Positions 9,057 through 17,435 of a stretch of 64,000 bases of DNA are shown here, in pieces; position 1 is the stretch's first letter; each line of letters begins with the position of its first letter. The notes under the pieces were generated by a model. That model did no database searches and was not told the DNA's origin. It saw nothing but the letters and a program-made list of their open reading frames with translations. The stretch covers positions 1 to 64,000 of the forward strand of contig JAEWIX010000047.1 in the NCBI GenBank assembly GCA_023386885.1, in the 5' to 3' direction. Source of the stretch: Pseudomonadota bacterium. Lineage in GTDB: Bacteria; Pseudomonadota; Alphaproteobacteria; Rhizobiales; Xanthobacteraceae. Both the position numbers and the translations under genes were made by a program.

Positions 9057-10613
9057 TCAGCCGAGGTGGATATTTTCGAACTTCGGCTTGCCGAGCAGGT
9101 TCGGCTTGTAGCCCATCGCCTTCTTGCTCAGTGCATCCAGTTCGTACTGGAATGCGATCGGCGCCGAGAGTGCGTTCTCCATGATGAAGCGTTGAATCTT
9201 GGCGAACACCTTGGCGCGCTCGGTCAGATCCTCGCTTTCGCGGCTCTGCTGGATCAGTTTGACAAGCTCGGGATCGGCTTCACGACCGGCGTTGTAGTAG
9301 GCGCCTTTGTCGAAGCCGAGCGCATAGGTCATGCTGGGGTCAGGGCGGCCGGTCCAGGCTGAAAGCAGGACATCGAACTTCTTCTCGGTCGCGAAGAACT
9401 GCGCGCTGATCTCGGCGATGGTGCCGCGCGTGAACTTCAGGCGAATGCCTGCCTGCCCGAGCTGAGCCTGCAGCACCTCGCTGCGCCGAACGGAATCCTG
9501 ATCGTTATAACTGCCGATAGTAAGCTCGACGCCATCCTTGAAGCCGGCTTCCGCGAGCAGCTTTTTCGCCTTTGCAGGATCGTGCGGATAAAGCGTCGAT
9601 ACCGACTTATCGTAGGCCCAATGCGAACTCGGCAGCGTCATGGTCGCGGGCTCGCCAAGGCCGCTCATGGTCGCTTTGACGAACGCCTGACGATCGAGCG
9701 CGAAGTTGATCGCTTGCCGAATCTTGACATTGTTGAGCGGCGCGCGCGCAGAGTTGAAATAGAGCTGGATGCAATAGAGCGTCGGCGAGGTGATAACCTG
9801 CAGGTTCTTGGCACGATCGATGACCGGCTTCAAACGTGCCGGCAGTGCAAAGGCCATCTCATTCTCACCTGCGATGACAGAACGCAGCGCGGTGGCGAGT
9901 TCCGGAATGATCGAGAACTCGATGCCGTCGAGATAAGGTCTACCGGGCCGCCAGTAGTTTTCATTGCGGGTGACAACAATGCTGGCATTGTCGGCCCAGC
10001 TCACGAACTTCCACGGACCGGCACCGACCGGCTTGCGGTTGGTATCGTTGCCGAGGGCCTTGATATTGGTCGGCGACACCATCATGCCGGCGCGATCGGA
10101 CAAGATCGCCGGCAGCGCTGTGTCGGGATTTTTCAGTTTCAGCGTGACCTGTAGCGGGCCGGTGACTTCCACCGAGGCGACGCTGGTGAGGTCGGCTTTG
10201 ACGTTGGAACGTTGGTCCTGCCGATTGCGCTCCAAGTTGAACTTGACAGCCTCGGCATCGAGATCGGTGCCATCGTGGAATTTGATACCCTTGGTGATGT
10301 CGAGCACCATCGTCTTCGGATCTGGATAGGCCCACTTGGCGAGGCCGGGTCGCGGCTTCAGTGTGGCGTAGTCCCATTCGACCAGAGTATCGTACATCGT
10401 CCACAGGATGCTGTGATCGGAGCCTGCGCCACCGGTCGCAGGATCAAGCGACGACGGATTGGCAGGTGCCGCAACCTTAAGAATGCCGCCCTTCTTCGCA
10501 GCCTCCTGCGCAAAAGCCGGCAAACCGGTCATGCCGGCCAACGCCGCACCGCCGGCGAGCGCCATGATCTCGCGGCGGGTCAATGTCCCGAGCGTGCGAT
10601 TGGAGTCGGTCAT
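9057..10613 (-). CDS. ABC transporter substrate-binding protein (SBP family 5), Tat-type signal
   Basis: This 518-residue family 5 extracytoplasmic solute receptor has a twin-arginine export signal (LTRREIMALAGGAALAGM, then an A-F-A cleavage region). It carries typical family features such as PSSLDPATGGAGS and WKFVSWADNASIVVTRNENYW. Of two in-frame ATGs, 10613 is chosen because GGGAGG lies 9 bases upstream; for the ATG at 10622 the same GGGAGG would touch the start codon. It would deliver substrate to the two adjacent permeases. Tat export implies folding before translocation. The ligand is unknown. Confidence 0.87.
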   Translation of the reverse strand: MTDSNRTLGTLTRREIMALAGGAALAGMTGLPAFAQEAAKKGGILKVAAPANPSSLDPATGGAGSDHSILWTMYDTLVEWDYATLKPRPGLAKWAYPDPKTMVLDITKGIKFHDGTDLDAEAVKFNLERNRQDQRSNVKADLTSVASVEVTGPLQVTLKLKNPDTALPAILSDRAGMMVSPTNIKALGNDTNRKPVGAGPWKFVSWADNASIVVTRNENYWRPGRPYLDGIEFSIIPELATALRSVIAGENEMAFALPARLKPVIDRAKNLQVITSPTLYCIQLYFNSARAPLNNVKIRQAINFALDRQAFVKATMSGLGEPATMTLPSSHWAYDKSVSTLYPHDPAKAKKLLAEAGFKDGVELTIGSYNDQDSVRRSEVLQAQLGQAGIRLKFTRGTIAEISAQFFATEKKFDVLLSAWTGRPDPSMTYALGFDKGAYYNAGREADPELVKLIQQSRESEDLTERAKVFAKIQRFIMENALSAPIAFQYELDALSKKAMGYKPNLLGKPKFENIHLG

Positions 10614-10618
10614 TCTTG

Positions 10619-11671
10619 TCATCCTCCCTGTTTCGAACTGTGATGCGAAATAACGTCGTTCGACGGCGGGGTATCCGCCGTCGAAAAATGACAGGCGACC
10701 CAATGCCCCGGTTTCAGCTCACGCCACGCCGGCACATCATCGGTGCAGCGCGGCTGTGCGACCGGGCAGCGGGTGCGAAAACGGCAGCCGCTCGGCGGCG
10801 AGATCGGGCTTGGGATTTCACCTTCGAGCATGATGCGCCGCTCCGTCCGCATCGCGGACGGCAGCGGCAGCGGCTCGGCCGATAGCAACGCCTGAGTGTA
10901 AGGATGCAGCGGCCGTTCGATGACGTCCTCCGCCGACCCCAGCTCCATCAGCTTACCAAGATAAGTCACGGCGATGCGGTCTGAGATATGCGACACCACC
11001 GAGATATCGTGAGTGATGAAAACGTAGGTCAGGCCGAATTCGCGTTGCAAATCCGCGAACAAATTGAGGACGTCACCACGGATCGAAACGTCGAGCGCGG
11101 CAACGACCTCATCGCACACGATCACTTTCGGCCGCAGCATCAGAACGCGTGCGATGTTGACGCGCTGCTTCTGACCGCCGGAAAGCTGATGCGGATAGCG
11201 GTCGGCGAGTTCGCGCGGCAGTCCAACGCGCGATAGCACTGCCAGCCCATCCTTGCGCCGTGACGCGTCGTTACCTTCCTTGAGGACTTCGGCAGGCTCG
11301 ATCACGCTGTCGAGAATGGTCATACGTGGATTGAGCGCGGCGTTCGGATCCTGAAAGACGATTTGATAGTCGCGTCGGTGCCGACGAAACTCCGAGCGAC
11401 TGAACGTCGCCGGATCGCGCCCCTGATGCAGGACTTGTCCTTCGGACGGCCTGATCAGCGACACCAGCGCTCGCCCGAGCGTAGTTTTTCCCGATCCCGA
11501 CTCGCCGATGATGCCGAGCGTCTCGCCGGCGAACACGTCGAAATCGAGACCGTCGACTGCCTTGACGGTGTCGGCGCCGTCCCGGGTAGGGAACAGGATG
11601 CGCAAATCCCGCACCGACATAATCGGGGCGGCGTCATTTTCGGCCGGTCGCATTGCCGGATTTTGAAGCAC
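10619..11671 (-). CDS. Opp/Dpp-type ABC transporter ATPase (OppF/DppF family)
   Basis: The protein contains Walker A GESGSGKTTLGR, the Q-loop region VFQDPNAALNPRM, the signature LSGGQKQRVNIAR, Walker B KVIVCDEVVAALD and the H-loop YVFITHDISVV. The C-terminal oligopeptide-transporter extension has the cysteine cluster C-R-F-R-T-R-C-P around P-S-G-C. The start is uncertain: GTG at 11671 has a GAG just upstream and avoids most overlap with the previous gene; ATG at 11653 and GTG at 11722 are alternatives. It pairs with the OppD-type ATPase immediately upstream. Confidence 0.85.
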   Translation of the reverse strand: MLQNPAMRPAENDAAPIMSVRDLRILFPTRDGADTVKAVDGLDFDVFAGETLGIIGESGSGKTTLGRALVSLIRPSEGQVLHQGRDPATFSRSEFRRHRRDYQIVFQDPNAALNPRMTILDSVIEPAEVLKEGNDASRRKDGLAVLSRVGLPRELADRYPHQLSGGQKQRVNIARVLMLRPKVIVCDEVVAALDVSIRGDVLNLFADLQREFGLTYVFITHDISVVSHISDRIAVTYLGKLMELGSAEDVIERPLHPYTQALLSAEPLPLPSAMRTERRIMLEGEIPSPISPPSGCRFRTRCPVAQPRCTDDVPAWRELKPGHWVACHFSTADTPPSNDVISHHSSKQGG

Positions 11672-11676
11672 CGTGC

Positions 11677-12735
11677 TCAATTCACGGCTCCCGGCAACGA
11701 TATCTCCGTCGCTCGACAGCACTGGGCGAAATGCCTGGGTTCAAGCTCCGCCAGCGTTTGCCGGATACGGCATTGTGCCGCGGCGTAGGAACATCGCGGC
11801 TCAAACCTGCACCCCGCCGGCATCGCGTTCGGTGACGGAACGCGGCCTGGAATCGATGGCAACACGCTTCTGCGGGCACTCAGACTCGGCAACGAACGCA
11901 GCAAGCCTGACGTGTAGGGATGGCGTGGCTTCATCAGAACGTCGTCCACCGGCGCATCCTCCACCACTTCGCCCGCATACATCGTGATCATCCGGGTGCA
12001 GGTTTCGGCCACGACGCCGAGGTCATGGGTAATGAACAACAGCGCCGTTCCGGTGCGCTCGCTTAACGTCCGGAGCAAATCGGTGATTTGGGATTGCACC
12101 GTCACGTCGAGCGCAGTGGTCGGTTCGTCCGCGATCAGCAGCTTCGGCTCACAAATGAGCGCCATCGCGATCATCACACGCTGGCGCATACCGCCAGATA
12201 GTTGATGCGGATATTCGTCGCAGCGACGTTCCGGCGCCGGAATACCGACTTCCGCGAGAGCCGCGATGGCGCGTTGCCGCGCCTCCTTGCGGCTGACGGG
12301 GAAGTGCGCCCGATAAGCTTCGCCGATCTGGTCGCCAACCGTAAAAACAGGATCCAGCGCACTCATCGGCTCCTGGAAGATCATCGCGATGTCGCGCCCG
12401 CGTACGGCGCGCATTTGCCGCGCCGATAGCGTCGCAAGGTCGCGGCCTTCGAACAGGATTTGTCCGGACAAACGCGCCGATTGTTCAGGGAGAAGTCGTA
12501 GCAGCGAGAGGCCGGTCACGGTTTTTCCGCAGCCGCTCTCGCCGACAATTCCGACTCGCTCGCCCGGCGCGACCGAAAAACTCACCTCACGAATGATGGG
12601 CAATTCCCCCTCAGTCGTTTGAAAGGCGAGCGATAGCGAACGCACGTCGAGGAGCGGTTTCGTCGACGCCGCGGCCGCAGGACGAGAACTCATTTGCACT
12701 GAAGCAGGCTCAAGCGGGACTGATGCGGTGGCCAT
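11677..12735 (-). CDS. Opp/Dpp-type ABC transporter ATPase (OppD/DppD family)
   Basis: The roughly 352-residue ATPase has Walker A GESGCGKTVTG, signature LSGGMRQRVMIAM, Walker B KLLIADEPTTALD and H-loop FITHDLGVV, then the OppD-type C-terminal domain with conserved cysteines (AGCRFEPRCSYA). It is the first gene of the minus-strand operon. The ATG at 12735 is preferred over a TTG two codons upstream. About 300 bases separate it from the dyad and likely promoter near 13050, leaving a long untranslated leader. Confidence 0.87.
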   Translation of the reverse strand: MATASVPLEPASVQMSSRPAAAASTKPLLDVRSLSLAFQTTEGELPIIREVSFSVAPGERVGIVGESGCGKTVTGLSLLRLLPEQSARLSGQILFEGRDLATLSARQMRAVRGRDIAMIFQEPMSALDPVFTVGDQIGEAYRAHFPVSRKEARQRAIAALAEVGIPAPERRCDEYPHQLSGGMRQRVMIAMALICEPKLLIADEPTTALDVTVQSQITDLLRTLSERTGTALLFITHDLGVVAETCTRMITMYAGEVVEDAPVDDVLMKPRHPYTSGLLRSLPSLSARRSVLPSIPGRVPSPNAMPAGCRFEPRCSYAAAQCRIRQTLAELEPRHFAQCCRATEISLPGAVN

Positions 12736-13048
12736 GACCAAATCGCCTCAGATGCCGGGATAGCCAAGCGGCGGCTGCATGCACAGGCGAGCGGAACTCT
12801 CCGCCTTCCGAGAGACGGTGCGGAGATGACGGCCTTGGGTCGTCAAGGCCAGGGAGACCAGTTTTTCGGCTGAAAGCCTCACTCGAGTCGCTCCTTCCCG
12901 ATCTCACCCGATCTTGACGCCGGGTTTCGATCGCTTTTGCGCTGCGTGCCAAAATCGGCAAAGTCATTGCAAACAAAAGGATTTCGCCGGCAGAAAAGAC
13001 CGCAGACAATCCTGTTGACGGATCATGAGCCTCCATAAAGGCCATCTC
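12736..13048. other. untranslated leader between promoter region and the oppD-like gene
   Basis: No coding frame here looks protein-like on either strand. The stretch would be the 5' leader of the minus-strand operon if transcription starts just downstream of the proposed promoter at 13034-13062. I see no riboswitch or convincing terminator in it. Confidence 0.35.
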
Positions 13049-13062
13049 TTGTCAATTGTCAA
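13034..13062 (-). promoter_or_regulatory. candidate sigma70-type promoter for the Opp/ligase/carboxylase operon
   Basis: Read on the minus strand, TTGACA (13062-13057) is followed after 17 bases by TTTATG (13039-13034), which has the conserved T-x-T-A core of a -10 box. The -35 box lies inside the inverted repeat at 13049-13072, so a regulator bound there would block polymerase. Prediction from sequence only. Confidence 0.4.
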
Positions 13063-13072
13063 CAATTGACAA
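13049..13072. promoter_or_regulatory. 24-bp operator-like inverted repeat between divergent operons
   Basis: Perfect 10-bp arms TTGTCAATTG and CAATTGACAA flank a 4-base centre TCAA. A nested TTGTCAA-CAA-TTGACAA dyad is also present. The site is 12 bases upstream of the GntR start and covers the -35 box of the minus-strand promoter. Position and symmetry fit a GntR-family dimer operator that controls both the regulator and the transport/catabolic operon. Confidence 0.65.
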
Positions 13073-13084
13073 ATCAGGTTATGT

Positions 13085-13885
13085 ATGACGAACGAGGCTG
13101 CATATCCGGCCTCACGCAGGCTGGAGCACCTCATGGCAGCGACCCTTCTGAAGCTGGCGGCGACCAACGACACCGACGGGGATGGACGATTTTCCCCGCG
13201 GACGATTCCCGAGCAACTTGCCGAGGAGCTTGGCGCCGATATCGTCGCGGGCCGACGCAAGGCGGGGGAACGCCTGATCGAACTCGATCTGGCCCAGACT
13301 TTTGGGGTCAGCCGCGGCCCGGTCCGCGAAGCCCTCCGCATTCTCGAGCGCCGACGAATGGTCGATCTGTTGCCACGACGCGGCGCGTATGTGCGCCCGC
13401 TTTCGCTGAAATCGATCGCCGATCTTTTCAACGTCCGCCTGGCCCTCTCCCTGCTGGCGGTACGAACCATGGCGACCTCTCCGGTCGAAAGCTATGTTGA
13501 AACCCTCGCGCGCCGCTGCTCCGAACTCAACAGCATGATCGAGACCGCCGATCCGATCGCCTTTGCCCGCGTCACGACACGCGCCGTACGAGCAATCGCG
13601 CACGGTTCCGGCAACGAACTTCTGCTCGAACTTTCGATCGACCTCGCCAACCAGACTGTCTGGGCGACAATCTGGAAAACGCCTCTCGACTATCTCACCC
13701 CGGAAACCCGCCGCGAGGCTGCAAATCTGATGACGGCAACACTGGAAGCCATCCGAAGGCGAGACGCCGAGACTGCTGTCCAGAGCCTTCGCCAGCTACT
13801 GGAAAATGATCGCGACCGCGCCCTCGCCGTGCTGACGGATCTTCGTAAGGAAGCACTCGATCTCAGCGCGATATCTTCCGTCTAG
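13085..13885 (+). CDS. GntR-family transcriptional regulator (FadR/FCD-like)
   Basis: The 266-residue regulator has an N-terminal winged helix (PEQLAEELGADIVAGRRKAGERL, LAQTFGVSRGPVREALRILERRRM, RRGAYV) followed by a helical effector domain with the spacing expected of an FCD-type domain. FCD domains usually bind carboxylic acids, often with a metal. ATG at 13085 has CAGG upstream. An in-frame ATG at 13133 has GGAG at ideal spacing, so a 250-residue form may be the true product. It is divergent from the Opp/ligase/carboxylase operon with the inverted repeat between them, and is likely its autoregulated repressor. Confidence 0.85.
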   Translation: MTNEAAYPASRRLEHLMAATLLKLAATNDTDGDGRFSPRTIPEQLAEELGADIVAGRRKAGERLIELDLAQTFGVSRGPVREALRILERRRMVDLLPRRGAYVRPLSLKSIADLFNVRLALSLLAVRTMATSPVESYVETLARRCSELNSMIETADPIAFARVTTRAVRAIAHGSGNELLLELSIDLANQTVWATIWKTPLDYLTPETRREAANLMTATLEAIRRRDAETAVQSLRQLLENDRDRALAVLTDLRKEALDLSAISSV

Positions 13886-13956
13886 TGAGTGAGTTTGACG
13901 TTTTACCGCCCGTCATACCGCTCACCGAAATAGAACGCATCAGTCAATACGAACGG

Positions 13957-14892
13957 CTAGTGACCAGTTTCAACGAACGATTCTTTGAGACTCGCGCTGT
14001 TGAGCAGCATCGTCGCGATTACGTCGCTTGAGCCCGGATGATAGACCGAAGTGCGAATCCACATGCTTTCGGTCCGTTTGCTTTCGCTGAGCGCCACGAC
14101 CTCCCGCTCGATCTCGTAATCCTCGCCCACGAAGAGAGGACCCTTGATCAGCTTGATCTCCTGATCGGCGAACAAACCGACGGTGGAGCCGCGAACCGGA
14201 AACGGATCGATCTTGGCGGTGTGATTGAGCAGGACGCTGATCATCTCCATCGGAATGATCGGCTTTCCCCACGGGGTCAACGATGCCCCCTGCGGCGTGT
14301 ACCACGACGAAGCTTGCGTGATTCTCTGAAGCTTCTGGTTGAGGGAAAACGGATAGAGCGCACCCATATTCTGTTGGAAATCCATCCGCACCTTGTGACG
14401 CTTCGATTTCATGCCGGTGCGGATGTCGCGCAAAATGACAAGTGGTCCGACCGGCTTCAGGCCGGCCAACCTGCTTTGAAGCGCCGTGTCCGAAAAATCG
14501 CGAGCGAGCGACATCGAGCCGCGCAATACCTCCGTGCCGTCTTTCTTCTGCATCCAGATTTCGGCACGGGTGCCACCGGGCACCGGCGAGTTGGCGAATG
14601 CCTGCACTTCCTCGCCTTCAAACACGGCATTTCGATAATGCGCGGAGATGCAACCGCTTTCGAGAAAATCACGTCCCCAGATCGAAACGCCGAGCGGGAC
14701 GAACTGGCTGAAATGCGTCGGTCCCTCAATCGTGCCACCGCGAAACCCAAGCTTCTGCGCGGTTGCGTCGTCGTGAATAGAGGCATGGCCATCATAGGCT
14801 TGTTCGGCGAGCATCTGCAGTGGAGCACACCACGGGCCCGACAATACGGAACCGTTCGTCGCAACCGTGGTAGAGAATCCGAAATCGTTCAT
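13957..14892 (-). CDS. double hot-dog (MaoC/FAS1-dehydratase-like) protein of unknown reaction
   Basis: This 311-residue protein has two weakly similar halves. The first contains FRGGTIEGPTHFSQFVPL and the second the F-V-G-E-D-Y-E-I-E-R-E-V strand pattern of hot-dog proteins. The MaoC motif with D-x-x-N-x-H is not clear: the early A-S-I-H-D-D and G-T-I-E-G-P-T-H pieces sit where the catalytic region would be. GAAGGG lies 8 bases before the ATG. It follows the CoA ligase at 15107-16654 on the same strand after about 210 bases containing an inverted repeat, so it may be the last gene of the Mo-hydroxylase operon. A hydratase or thioesterase acting on a CoA ester is plausible but unproven. Confidence 0.6.
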   Translation of the reverse strand: MNDFGFSTTVATNGSVLSGPWCAPLQMLAEQAYDGHASIHDDATAQKLGFRGGTIEGPTHFSQFVPLGVSIWGRDFLESGCISAHYRNAVFEGEEVQAFANSPVPGGTRAEIWMQKKDGTEVLRGSMSLARDFSDTALQSRLAGLKPVGPLVILRDIRTGMKSKRHKVRMDFQQNMGALYPFSLNQKLQRITQASSWYTPQGASLTPWGKPIIPMEMISVLLNHTAKIDPFPVRGSTVGLFADQEIKLIKGPLFVGEDYEIEREVVALSESKRTESMWIRTSVYHPGSSDVIATMLLNSASLKESFVETGH

Positions 14893-15033
14893 GCATTCGC
14901 CCTTCCATCATACCCGTGGTCGACGAATGTATTCTCCGCACCGACGGGTCGCAAACGAAAGTTAACAAACGGCATTGACGGAGTAGCACGGTTGTCGCCG
15001 CCGACATTCCCGCGCCATGACATATCGCGCGAA

Positions 15034-15069
15034 GCGAAATATCGTATCGATCTAGAGGAGATATTTCGC
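15034..15069. repeat. 10-bp inverted repeat upstream of the hot-dog gene
   Basis: Perfect arms GCGAAATATC (15034-15043) and GATATTTCGC (15060-15069) are separated by 16 bases. A further ATATCGCGCG segment adjoins at 15023. The element lies between the stop of the CoA ligase (15107) and the start of the hot-dog gene (14892). There is no T-run, so it looks more like an operator or processing hairpin than an intrinsic terminator. Confidence 0.45.
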
Positions 15070-15106
15070 GCAGTCGACGATTGCGATAGAGCGCAATGTG
15101 CCTCGC

Positions 15107-16654
15107 CTACGAGACGAGCCGCTCACGCAACTTGAAACGGATAATCTTGCCTGACCCTGTGCGCGGGATTTCGTCAACGAAGTGCACCACGAAGGGAACT
15201 TTGTAGGACGATAGCCGCGCCCTGCAATGCTCAAGAATTTGCTCGGCTTCGACGTCACGATCGCCACGCTTGACCACAAACAGCGCAGGAACTTCTCCGA
15301 GATGTTCATGCGGAACTCCAACCACCGCGTTATCGACAACGCCGTCGATGACGCTGACGACTTCCTCGATCTCGGCCGGCGCAATGTTCTGTCCACCGCG
15401 GATGATCAATTCCTTGAGCCGTCCAGTGATGATCAGGAAGCCGTTTTCGTCGCTCCTGGCGAGATCGCCGGTATGATACCAGCCGTCGCGCAGCGCTGCG
15501 GCGGTTTCTTGTGGCTTGTTATGATATCCGATCATCACATTCGGACCACGAACGATGAGCTCGCCCTCGCTGCCGGTCGACACATCCTTTCCCGAGGCTG
15601 CATCGACAATGCGGACCGCGAGTCCCGGTATCGGCAAGCCGCAGGATCCCAACACTCGTCCACCGGACGGCCAGTTCATCGTGACCATGGTTGCGGTTTC
15701 GGTGATTCCGTATCCATCGAGAAGCGTCACGCCAAAGCGCCCTTCGAACTCGCGATTGAGTGTCGCCGGCATAATGGCTCCGGCCGAGACCGCAAGCCGA
15801 AGGTTCTTCAGGGCTGTTTCGGAGTTTCCTTTTGCCGTCTCCAGCAAGTAGTGGAACATGGTCGGCACACCGGGAAACAGGGTGAATTCACCGCTCTCCA
15901 GCAATCTCAATGCTTCACTGGTCGAAAATTTCTCCATGATATACTCGCTGGCGCCGGCCGCGAGGATGCTGAGCACCGACAAATTCAACGCATATGAATG
16001 AAAGAGCGGAAGCGGAGAAAGTACCTTGTCATGTTCGGAAAGCTGAGCAATGGGCGCCCAGCAGGATGCGGCCACCCACAACATGCTGTGGACCGACAGC
16101 AGCACGCCTTTGGCGCGTCCCGTCGTTCCCGAGGTGTAGATGATATAGGCCGCGTCGTGAATCGAAGACGGATCGCGTGGCTGCGATGCCGGCTTCGTCG
16201 CAACAAGACCTTTATAGCGCGCGCCGACGCCGCGGCTTCCCCCACGCTCGACCAGGATGACCGTCGTAACCGACGGACATTGCACCTTGATCGCGTCAAG
16301 CACCGGGGCACGCTCATCGGTGGTTATCACCACCTTGCAGGAGGCATCCTGAAGCCGATAGGCGATTTCGCTTTCGGTCGCGTCGTAGCTAATCGGAACG
16401 CCGATCGCGCCGGCTCGCGTGATTGCGAAGCAGGATTCAATCCAGCTCACGCCGTTGGGGAGAAAGATGGCAACAGTGTCACCGGCATCGACGCCGAAAT
16501 CGGCCAGATGCCCCGCCAGATTCGCGGTGCGGTTGGCCAGTTCGGCGTAGGTCACCTTGGTGTTGGCATCCTGAAACGCGATCTTGCTGCCACGCACACC
16601 TGCGTGGCGTTCGATCAGCGCCGGAACCGACTCGATCAGATCCGTCCGTAGCAT
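15107..16654 (-). CDS. AMP-forming acyl-CoA ligase (fatty-acid/4-coumarate-CoA ligase-like)
   Basis: This 515-residue ANL enzyme has IIYTSGTTGRAKGVLL, the DGYGITETATM adenine site, GWYHTGD, the hinge R-L-K-E-L-I-I-R-G-G-Q-N-I and a C-terminal R-T-G-S-G-K-I-I-R with the catalytic lysine. The ATG at 16654 is chosen because GAGG lies 8 bases upstream; the frame continues upstream to 16702 without a good start. It follows the SDR-fold gene in a compact operon with Mo-hydroxylase genes, so it probably activates a ring-hydroxylated or ring-opened acid. Confidence 0.86.
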   Translation of the reverse strand: MLRTDLIESVPALIERHAGVRGSKIAFQDANTKVTYAELANRTANLAGHLADFGVDAGDTVAIFLPNGVSWIESCFAITRAGAIGVPISYDATESEIAYRLQDASCKVVITTDERAPVLDAIKVQCPSVTTVILVERGGSRGVGARYKGLVATKPASQPRDPSSIHDAAYIIYTSGTTGRAKGVLLSVHSMLWVAASCWAPIAQLSEHDKVLSPLPLFHSYALNLSVLSILAAGASEYIMEKFSTSEALRLLESGEFTLFPGVPTMFHYLLETAKGNSETALKNLRLAVSAGAIMPATLNREFEGRFGVTLLDGYGITETATMVTMNWPSGGRVLGSCGLPIPGLAVRIVDAASGKDVSTGSEGELIVRGPNVMIGYHNKPQETAAALRDGWYHTGDLARSDENGFLIITGRLKELIIRGGQNIAPAEIEEVVSVIDGVVDNAVVGVPHEHLGEVPALFVVKRGDRDVEAEQILEHCRARLSSYKVPFVVHFVDEIPRTGSGKIIRFKLRERLVS

Positions 16655-16682
16655 GTCTACGTCCTCTACTCGGCTATTTTCA

Positions 16683-17435
16683 CTAGACCATACTGAAACC
16701 ACCGCTGATGCTGATCACCTGCCCGGTGATCCAGCCGCCATGCGGCGACGCGAGCAGCGTCACCGTCGGTGCGATGTCCTGTGGCAACCCGAGGCGACGA
16801 AGCGGATAGAACTTCGTCAGCTTGTCGCGGTTGGCTTCAACCCAGGCGCGATCGTGTGCGGTTTCGATCAGCCCAAGTGAGATCGTGTTCGCGGTCGTTC
16901 CGAAACGGCCGAACTCCCTAGCGAGCGACTTCATCAACCCGATAACGCCGGCGCGTGCTGCCGCAACGATCGCCAAGCCGGACTCGCCGACACGCGACGA
17001 ATCCCCAATCAATGCGATAATCCGGCCATCGCCCGCTTTCTCCAGATGCGGCGCTGCCGCCTTCGAAACGTGAATGGCACCGTAGAGGCAGATATTGATC
17101 TGCTTCTGCCATTCCTCCGGGGTCGTCTCGACGAAGCGATTGCGCAGCGCCACGCCGGCATTGTTGACGACGATATTAAGATGCCCGAGATCGGCGACGA
17201 TCTTGTTGACCATGTCCTGAACCGCGGCAAAATCCGAAACATCTGCGCCGTAGGCAATGGCTTTTCCGCCGCTCCGTTCGATTTCAGCGACGACCGCTTC
17301 GGCCTGTTCCTTCGAGCCACGATAGTTGACGGCCACCGCTGCGCCTTCGGCCGCAAGGCTGAGCGCAATTTCTCGCCCGACGTCTCGCGCCGCGCCGGTG
17401 ACCAGTGCGACCTTGCCTTTAAGTTTCATGTCCAT
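16683..17435 (-). CDS. SDR-fold protein lacking the Ser-Tyr-Lys catalytic triad
   Basis: The 250-residue protein has a classical SDR Rossmann fold: a glycine-rich TGAARDVGREIA near residues 13-24, NNAG at 91-94, and an FabG-like C-terminus (LLASPHGGWITGQVISISGGF). Aligned without gaps from GRII to KSLARE, the FabG catalytic Ser/Tyr/Lys positions become Gly144, Val157 and Arg161 (segment LAIVAAARAGVIGLMKSLARE), so the Y-x-x-x-K signature is absent. It may bind NAD(P) but should not carry out ordinary ketone/alcohol chemistry by the known mechanism. Its first 17 bases overlap the 3' end of the Mo-subunit gene, so the two are translationally close. AAGGA lies 8 bases before the ATG. Confidence 0.85.
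   Translation of the reverse strand: MDMKLKGKVALVTGAARDVGREIALSLAAEGAAVAVNYRGSKEQAEAVVAEIERSGGKAIAYGADVSDFAAVQDMVNKIVADLGHLNIVVNNAGVALRNRFVETTPEEWQKQINICLYGAIHVSKAAAPHLEKAGDGRIIALIGDSSRVGESGLAIVAAARAGVIGLMKSLAREFGRFGTTANTISLGLIETAHDRAWVEANRDKLTKFYPLRRLGLPQDIAPTVTLLASPHGGWITGQVISISGGFSMV

Noticed and set aside
13886..13956. GTGAG...CTCAC pairing after the first GntR gene as a terminator
   Set aside because: Five-bp stem with a loop of nearly 30 bases and no T-run.
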